Assembly: GCA_005777805.1 (NCBI GenBank)
Contig: SXLG01000176.1
Span: forward strand, 1 to 42,013
Source of the DNA: Pseudomonadota bacterium
GTDB taxonomy: Bacteria; Desulfobacterota; Binatia; UBA12015
Direction of reading: 5' to 3'
Length of the DNA stretch: 42,013 nucleotides
Shown here: positions 37,726 through 42,013 of the stretch, piece by piece
How the letters are laid out: every line of letters begins with the position of its first letter
Numbering within the stretch: the first letter of the stretch is position 1
Program-made: the position numbers and the translations under genes
The notes under the pieces: generated by a model
What the model was told of the DNA's origin: nothing
The model's input: the letters and a program-made list of their open reading frames with translations, nothing else
Database searches by the model: none

Positions 37726-38907
37726 TCAGCCCTCCGTGCCGAGAGCGCGGATCAGATCTCGCGTCATATTTTTCTGGTGCGACTCGAGCGTGCCGCCGCC
37801 GATTTCGAGCAGTTTGGCGTCACGCAGCAGTCGTTCGACCGGGTACTCCGCACAGTAGCCCCATCCGCCCATGACCTGCATCGCGGTATCGGCGATCTGC
37901 TTGCCGATCGGGGCCGCAAAGAGCTTGGTGGCATCCGTACCGAGGCGCTGGCGTTTCCCCGGACCGGCCTCCGCGGCGACCCGGTAGACGAGGGCGCGTG
38001 TGGCCTCGGTCTGCGCGAAAGCCTCGGCGACGTAGCGCTGGATCTGGCCGAACTCGGCGATCGGCCGGCCGAAAGCGTGGCGATCGCGGGCCCAGAAGAC
38101 CATCTCGGCGAGACCGCGCTCGGCGATCCCGAGACTCATCGCGGCGAGGCAGAGGCGTTCGAGTTCGAGATTGCGCATCATATGCTCGACGCCGGCACCC
38201 TCGCGCCCGAGCAGATTTGTAGCCGGGATTCGGCAATCCTCGAAAACGAGTTCGGCCATGGGTGCCGCCCGCATCCCCATCTTCTCGATCGGCTGGCCGA
38301 CTCCGAATCCGGGCCGGTCGCGCTCGACCACGAACGCGGTGAGTCGGCCGTCCACCTTGGCATAGACCAGCAGGCAATCGGCGTTGGGCGCGTTGGTGAT
38401 GAAGGTCTTGCGGCCGTTGAGCAGCCAGTCGTCGCCGTCGCGGCGGGCGGTGGTCTGCATGCCGAGCACGTCGGTGCCCGCTCCTGGCTCGGTCATGGCC
38501 ATCGCGCCGACCCACTCGCCCGCGATCGTCTTCGGCAGGAAGCGCGTGCGCTGGGCCTCGTCCGCGGCGTTGTGCAGGTTGTTCACGAACAAAATTGCGT
38601 GGGCGAGGTAGGCGAGCGTGAAGCCGGGGTCCGAACGGGCCAATTCGTGGTGCACGATGACCGCGGCGGTCGCGTCGAGGCCGGCCCCGCCTGCGGCTTG
38701 GGGCACCGTCATGCCGAGCAGGCCGAGTTCGCCCGCCCGCCGCAGCAGCGGGCGGTTCAGCGCGCATTGGTGGTCGCTTGCGGCCGCCTGCGGCTCGACC
38801 TCCTCGCGCGTGAAGGTCGCCGCGAGCTGCCGCAACAGGCGGTGTTCCTCGCTCGGGTCGAGCGGTCCGAGCTGGCCCGGGAGCGGAGAGAGGCGATCGC
38901 TGGCCAC
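37726..38907 (-). CDS. Acyl-CoA dehydrogenase (isovaleryl-CoA dehydrogenase-like)
   Basis: The 393-residue flavoenzyme introduces the 2,3 double bond in an acyl-CoA. It has AMAMTEPGAGTDVLGMQTTA, the FAD site WLLNGRKTFITNAPNAD, IEKMGMRAAPMAELVFEDCR, and the C-terminal MGGWGYCAEYPVERLLRDAK with LLEIGGGT. The catalytic base of medium-chain enzymes (Glu in YEGT) is replaced by Gly, while Glu250 in NLELERLCLA sits where isovaleryl-CoA dehydrogenase has its base, so a branched-chain-type active site is likely. GTG 38907 follows AAGGAG at eight bases. It is the second gene of the minus-strand operon, 21 bases after the esterase-like lipoprotein gene. Confidence 0.95.
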   Translation of the reverse strand: MASDRLSPLPGQLGPLDPSEEHRLLRQLAATFTREEVEPQAAASDHQCALNRPLLRRAGELGLLGMTVPQAAGGAGLDATAAVIVHHELARSDPGFTLAYLAHAILFVNNLHNAADEAQRTRFLPKTIAGEWVGAMAMTEPGAGTDVLGMQTTARRDGDDWLLNGRKTFITNAPNADCLLVYAKVDGRLTAFVVERDRPGFGVGQPIEKMGMRAAPMAELVFEDCRIPATNLLGREGAGVEHMMRNLELERLCLAAMSLGIAERGLAEMVFWARDRHAFGRPIAEFGQIQRYVAEAFAQTEATRALVYRVAAEAGPGKRQRLGTDATKLFAAPIGKQIADTAMQVMGGWGYCAEYPVERLLRDAKLLEIGGGTLESHQKNMTRDLIRALGTEG

Positions 38908-38928
38908 GACGTAGGCTCCTTGCGGCGG

Positions 38929-40080
38929 CTACTCGATGACGTCCACCCAGGGGGAGGTGTCGTCGATGAAGGCCTGCGTCCAGTCACGCAGTCCGACGCC
39001 GTTCACCGTCTGGGTGTGGAACTCGGGCGACATCAGCACCGTATGGGTCGAGCCCTCGGGGAAGTAGCGCGCGAGACGCTCGGGATAGCGCGCCTGAACC
39101 TGGCCGGTCACGTCGAGCAGGAGGTCTTGGTACTCGGGCCCGGAGAGATCGATGAAGAAGCTGATCGTGCCGTCCTGCTGGTAGGAGTACATCGCTACGC
39201 GCAGCCAGGGATCACGCTCGAAGGCCCACGGCAGGAGGAAGGTGTACTGCTGCGTCGAGGTGCACTCGGTGCAGCTCGGCGGGATGAGACGGTTGAAGTT
39301 CCAGTTGACTGTGCGGTTCTGAATGTCGGCCGAGCTCGCGACATTCTGCAGGCCCGGGCCCGAGTCATTGAAGATCAGGATCGGCGTCTCGGGGAAAGCG
39401 CTCCGGAAGACGCCATAGCCGGCGAACGTGCCGTAGCCGCCGGCGCTCGAACCGGAGACGACCACGCGCTCCGAGTCCGGGAAGTCGCGCAGCGCGGCAT
39501 CGGTCGCGACCGAGAGATTGCGCAGGCCGTGGTGAAAGGTGCGGCGGCCGCCGTAGTCCACGGTCCGGTCACCGATGAACACCGAACCGTCGCAGTACGG
39601 CGCGTAGACCACGTTCCAGTCCGCGAACGGATTGCCCGGCTGATCGAGGTCGAGGATGCCGATGTCGGGCGGCCCGCCCGCCTGCGTGACCGCGGTGCCG
39701 AGGACGTAGCAGGAGAGATGGTCCCAACAGGCGCCACCGCCCTGCAGGAAGACCAGCGTCTGGTTGCTCCTGCCGCGCCGCGTGCCGACCTGATAGGGAG
39801 CGCCGCTCAGGCAGATGGCACCCTCCTCGGCGGGATCGAAATGATAGATGGTCCACGCGCCGCTCTGCTCGATCCGTGACGGGGTCTGTCGGCCGAGGTA
39901 CTCGGCGAAGCCCGCGGCGCGGAGTTCCTCCACCGCCGGTGCGGCAGTCAGCGAGGAGCCGTTGCCGCAGCCCGCGAGGGTTGCCGCACCGAGCGCGCCG
40001 AGCATGAGGAGGGCTAGGGACGCGGAGATGCGCAACCTTGCCGCGCTCGGCGGCGGCGAAATCAAGGTCTGTCCGGGCAT
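38929..40080 (-). CDS. Pectinacetylesterase/Notum-like lipoprotein
   Basis: The 383-residue protein belongs to the pectinacetylesterase family of alpha/beta hydrolases, carboxylesterases that remove acyl groups from polysaccharides or proteins. Signatures are VFLQGGGACWDHLSC, WNVVYAPYCDGSVFIG, VVVSGSSAGGYGTF with the nucleophilic Ser, and IFNDSGPGLQN; a late His in the STHTVLMSPEFHT segment may complete the triad. The N-terminus is a lipoprotein signal: hydrophobic residues about 18-36 end in LAGC with Cys38. ATG 40080 has AAGGAA six bases upstream; the frame extends further but without family content. It is the first gene of the five-gene minus-strand operon. Its substrate may be an ester that supplies acids to the CoA-dependent enzymes behind it (inference). 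Confidence 0.87.
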   Translation of the reverse strand: MPGQTLISPPPSAARLRISASLALLMLGALGAATLAGCGNGSSLTAAPAVEELRAAGFAEYLGRQTPSRIEQSGAWTIYHFDPAEEGAICLSGAPYQVGTRRGRSNQTLVFLQGGGACWDHLSCYVLGTAVTQAGGPPDIGILDLDQPGNPFADWNVVYAPYCDGSVFIGDRTVDYGGRRTFHHGLRNLSVATDAALRDFPDSERVVVSGSSAGGYGTFAGYGVFRSAFPETPILIFNDSGPGLQNVASSADIQNRTVNWNFNRLIPPSCTECTSTQQYTFLLPWAFERDPWLRVAMYSYQQDGTISFFIDLSGPEYQDLLLDVTGQVQARYPERLARYFPEGSTHTVLMSPEFHTQTVNGVGLRDWTQAFIDDTSPWVDVIE

Positions 40081-40244
40081 GAGTATTCCTTCATTGAGAA
40101 GAGGGCCGCCGCGCGCCCGCGCACAGGGTCTGCGGTTGTGCCGGGCGATCGCAGCAGCGAAACACAGGCTGCCGGCAGGGGAAAGAGTGCATGCACCATG
40201 CGGTCGTAGGTGCTTCAAGGGCGCCGCGGAAGGGAGCACGGCAC

Positions 40245-41228
40245 GTGCGAGCAATCGTCTTCGACGTCCCCGGTGACGAATCGGTTCTGAAGATCGCCGA
40301 GGTACCGGCGCCGCCGCTGACCCCTCGGGGCGTGCGCATCCGGGTCCGGGCGACCGCACTGAACCGCGCCGATCTGCTCCAGCGCCGGGGCTTCTACCCG
40401 CCACCGCCCGGGGCATCGGCGCTGCTCGGCCTCGAATGCAGCGGCACGGTGCTCGAGGTCGGCGAGGATGTACGCGAAGCCCGTTTCGCGCCGGGCCACC
40501 CCGTCATGGCTCTTCTCGCCGGAGGTGGCTACGCCGAGGAGGTCGTGGTCGACGCCGGCTCGGTGATGCCGGTGCCCGCGGCACTCGACCTCGTCGAGGC
40601 GGGCGGTCTGCCCGAGGTTTTCTTGACAGTCTTCTCGAATGTTTTCCAACTCGGAAACCTCGAGCCCGGCGGGACGCTGCTGGTGCACGGGGGCGGCAGC
40701 GGGGTGGGCACGGCCGCCATTCGCATGGCCCGCGAGGCGGGTGCGCGCTGCATCGTGACGGCAGGTGATGCCGAGCGCTGCCGGCGCTGCCTCGAACTGG
40801 GTGCCGAGGTCGCGATCGACTATCGACAGCAAGATTTCGCCGCCGAGGTGATGGCCGCGACCGCTGGGCGTGGCGTCGATGTGGTGCTCGCCGCGATCGG
40901 CGGCGCCTACCTGGAGAGCAACCTGCGCAGCCTCGCCGTGGGTGGCCGGCTGGTGGTGATCGGACTCACGGGCGGGGCGCGCGCCGAGATCGATCTGGCG
41001 CAGCTCATGCTGCGGCGTCTCACGGTCATCGGCTCGACCCTGCGGGCCCGACCCGCAGAGGAGAAAGCCCGGATCGTGCGCGGTTTCATGGACCGTTTCG
41101 GGGAAGCACTCGCGGCCGGACGTCTCCGGCCGGTGGTCGAGGCCGTCCTGCCGCTCGCGCAGGCGGCCGAGGCACACCGCCGGATGACCGCCGGGGGACA
41201 TTTCGGCAAGCTCATTCTCGAGGTGTAG
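40245..41228 (+). CDS. NAD(P)H quinone oxidoreductase, PIG3 family (zinc-free MDR)
   Basis: The 327-residue enzyme is a zinc-free medium-chain reductase related to quinone oxidoreductase and PIG3, reducing quinones or enones with NADPH. It has the family opening RAIVFDVPGDESVLKIAEVP, the ALNRADLLQRRGFYPPPPGA segment typical of this subgroup, the nucleotide-binding LLVHGGGSGVGTAAIRMA (about 145-162), and the C-terminal AAEAHRRMTAGGHFGKLIL. The structural and catalytic Cys of zinc alcohol dehydrogenases are absent. The frame is open from 40191, but GTG 40245 with GGGAG upstream gives the family start. It is divergent from the lipoprotein operon. Confidence 0.94.
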   Translation: MRAIVFDVPGDESVLKIAEVPAPPLTPRGVRIRVRATALNRADLLQRRGFYPPPPGASALLGLECSGTVLEVGEDVREARFAPGHPVMALLAGGGYAEEVVVDAGSVMPVPAALDLVEAGGLPEVFLTVFSNVFQLGNLEPGGTLLVHGGGSGVGTAAIRMAREAGARCIVTAGDAERCRRCLELGAEVAIDYRQQDFAAEVMAATAGRGVDVVLAAIGGAYLESNLRSLAVGGRLVVIGLTGGARAEIDLAQLMLRRLTVIGSTLRARPAEEKARIVRGFMDRFGEALAAGRLRPVVEAVLPLAQAAEAHRRMTAGGHFGKLILEV

Positions 41229-41326
41229 GAGAAGGCACGGGACAGCGGGCGCTGCGGCTGCACGGCCCGCACGGCCGAGGTCAGGACCGCCGCTACAAAA
41301 CTACGTACGACGAGGAAGGACACGCG

Positions 41327-42013
41327 ATGCAGAGCACGATGCAGGACCGCCCACTGACCATCTCCTCCCTGCTCGAGCATGGGCGGCGGGTCTTTGCGGA
41401 GAGCCGGGTCGCTACCTTCGATGGCGTGGGGGTGCGCGCGGCGACCTTCGCCGACGTGGCCGCGCGGGCCGAGCGCCTGGCGGCGGCGCTGCGGCGGCTC
41501 GGTGTCGCAGCCGGCGATCGCGTCGGCACTTTCCTCTGGAACAGCCAGGAGCATATGGAGGCCTACCTCGCGATCCCCTCGATGGGGGCTGTGCTCCACA
41601 CACTGAACATCCGGCTCTTCCCCGAGCAGCTTTCCTATGTCGTACGGCATGCTGCCGATCGCGTGGTGATCGTCGATGCGACGATCCTGCCACTCCTCGC
41701 GCGGGTCGCCGCCGAACTCGATTGTGTCGAGCACTGGATCGTGGTGGGCGATGGTGACACCACGGCCCTCGGGCCGCGGGTCCTGCGCTACGACGAATTG
41801 CTGGCGGCGGAGCAGGCCGATTTCGCCTGGCCCGAACTCGACGAACGTCAAGCCGCGGCGATGTGCTACACCAGCGGCACCACTGGCAACCCCAAGGGCG
41901 TCGTCTACTCGCACCGCTCGACCTGGCTGCATTCCTTCGCCGCCACCTCGGGCGCGTGTTTCGCGCTCTCCGAGCACGACTCGGTGCTGCTGATCGTGCC
42001 GATGTTCCACGCC
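41327..42013 (+). CDS. Medium/long-chain acyl-CoA synthetase, N-terminal part (AlkK-like; cut by window edge)
   Basis: The first 229 codons of an AMP-forming acyl-CoA synthetase are present and the frame is still open at the window end. The N-terminus MQDRPLTISSLLEHGRRVF and the segments LGVAAGDRVGTFLWNSQEHMEAYLA and LHTLNIRLFPEQLSYVV are typical of the AlkK/FadD3-like branch. The P-loop is canonical, CYTSGTTGNPKGVVYSHR, in contrast to the altered one at 21808. ATG 41327 is six bases after AGGAAGGA; a second ATG follows four codons later. It lies 98 bases behind the quinone oxidoreductase on the same strand. It activates an aliphatic or aromatic-chain acid; the exact substrate is unknown. Confidence 0.95.
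   Translation, partial: MQSTMQDRPLTISSLLEHGRRVFAESRVATFDGVGVRAATFADVAARAERLAAALRRLGVAAGDRVGTFLWNSQEHMEAYLAIPSMGAVLHTLNIRLFPEQLSYVVRHAADRVVIVDATILPLLARVAAELDCVEHWIVVGDGDTTALGPRVLRYDELLAAEQADFAWPELDERQAAAMCYTSGTTGNPKGVVYSHRSTWLHSFAATSGACFALSEHDSVLLIVPMFHA

Overview
The window is a GC-rich, gene-dense chromosomal segment from a Gram-negative bacterium. Evidence for an outer membrane is a pair of Wzm/Wzt-type polysaccharide exporters, several lipoprotein signal peptides, and muropeptide-recycling enzymes specific for meso-diaminopimelate. Two adjacent DUF507 genes, Cys-rich secreted proteins and many CoA-thioester catabolic genes suggest a deltaproteobacteria-like lineage (Myxococcota, Desulfobacterota, Binatota or similar). 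That placement is inference from gene content only. No phage, insertion sequence, CRISPR array or rRNA was seen; one tRNA is present.

Layout. 1-1493 (minus): groES-groEL (groEL cut by the window edge) and two DUF507 genes. 1919-5357 (plus): a translationally coupled LD-carboxypeptidase, serine beta-lactamase-fold hydrolase and Mpl ligase, a peptidoglycan-recycling operon; Mpl has Met in place of the P-loop Lys. 5555-6637 (minus): CNNM/CBS membrane protein. 6878-6951: tRNA-Val(CAC). 7055-11669 (plus): five overlapping genes encoding two ABC-2 polysaccharide exporters around one GT2 glycosyltransferase. 11705-16374: a small membrane protein, a Cys-rich secreted protein, a DUF4239 protein and a 673-residue lipoprotein; the second and fourth share an unusual Cys-spacing motif. 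16669-19531 (plus): Ltp2-like thiolase, zinc-ribbon DUF35 partner and SDR. 19732-20943 (minus): a glycosyltransferase. 21277-23058: acyl-CoA synthetase. 23220-23857: Phd/VapC toxin-antitoxin pair. 24142-27812: ceramidase-like lipoprotein, an unknown secreted protein with a degenerate duplication behind it, and exonuclease III. 28046-32208 (plus): Tat-lipoprotein carotenoid oxygenase, a second Ltp2-like thiolase with a DUF35 protein lacking zinc ligands, and an SDR. 32482-34353: a stand-alone nuclease-helicase of the DUF2075 type, a possible defence gene. 34471-40080 (minus): five closely packed genes (pectinacetylesterase-like lipoprotein, acyl-CoA dehydrogenase, membrane protein, MFS transporter, CaiB-type CoA-transferase). 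40245-42013 (plus): quinone oxidoreductase and the start of an AlkK-like acyl-CoA synthetase.

How the genes work together. The dominant theme is catabolism of CoA-activated side chains: two acyl-CoA synthetases, an acyl-CoA dehydrogenase, a CoA-transferase, two thiolase-fold/DUF35 pairs of the steroid side-chain aldolase type, and SDRs. The carotenoid oxygenase next to the second pair suggests an isoprenoid or other terpenoid substrate. A second theme is the cell envelope (muropeptide recycling, polysaccharide export, secreted Cys-rich proteins). The most interesting observations are the heptad-spaced Cys modules, the stand-alone nuclease-helicase, the zinc-less DUF35 protein, the altered active-site residues in Mpl and in one acyl-CoA synthetase, two mutually exclusive perfect hairpins at 21006-21045, and repeated traces of short degenerate tandem duplication between genes.
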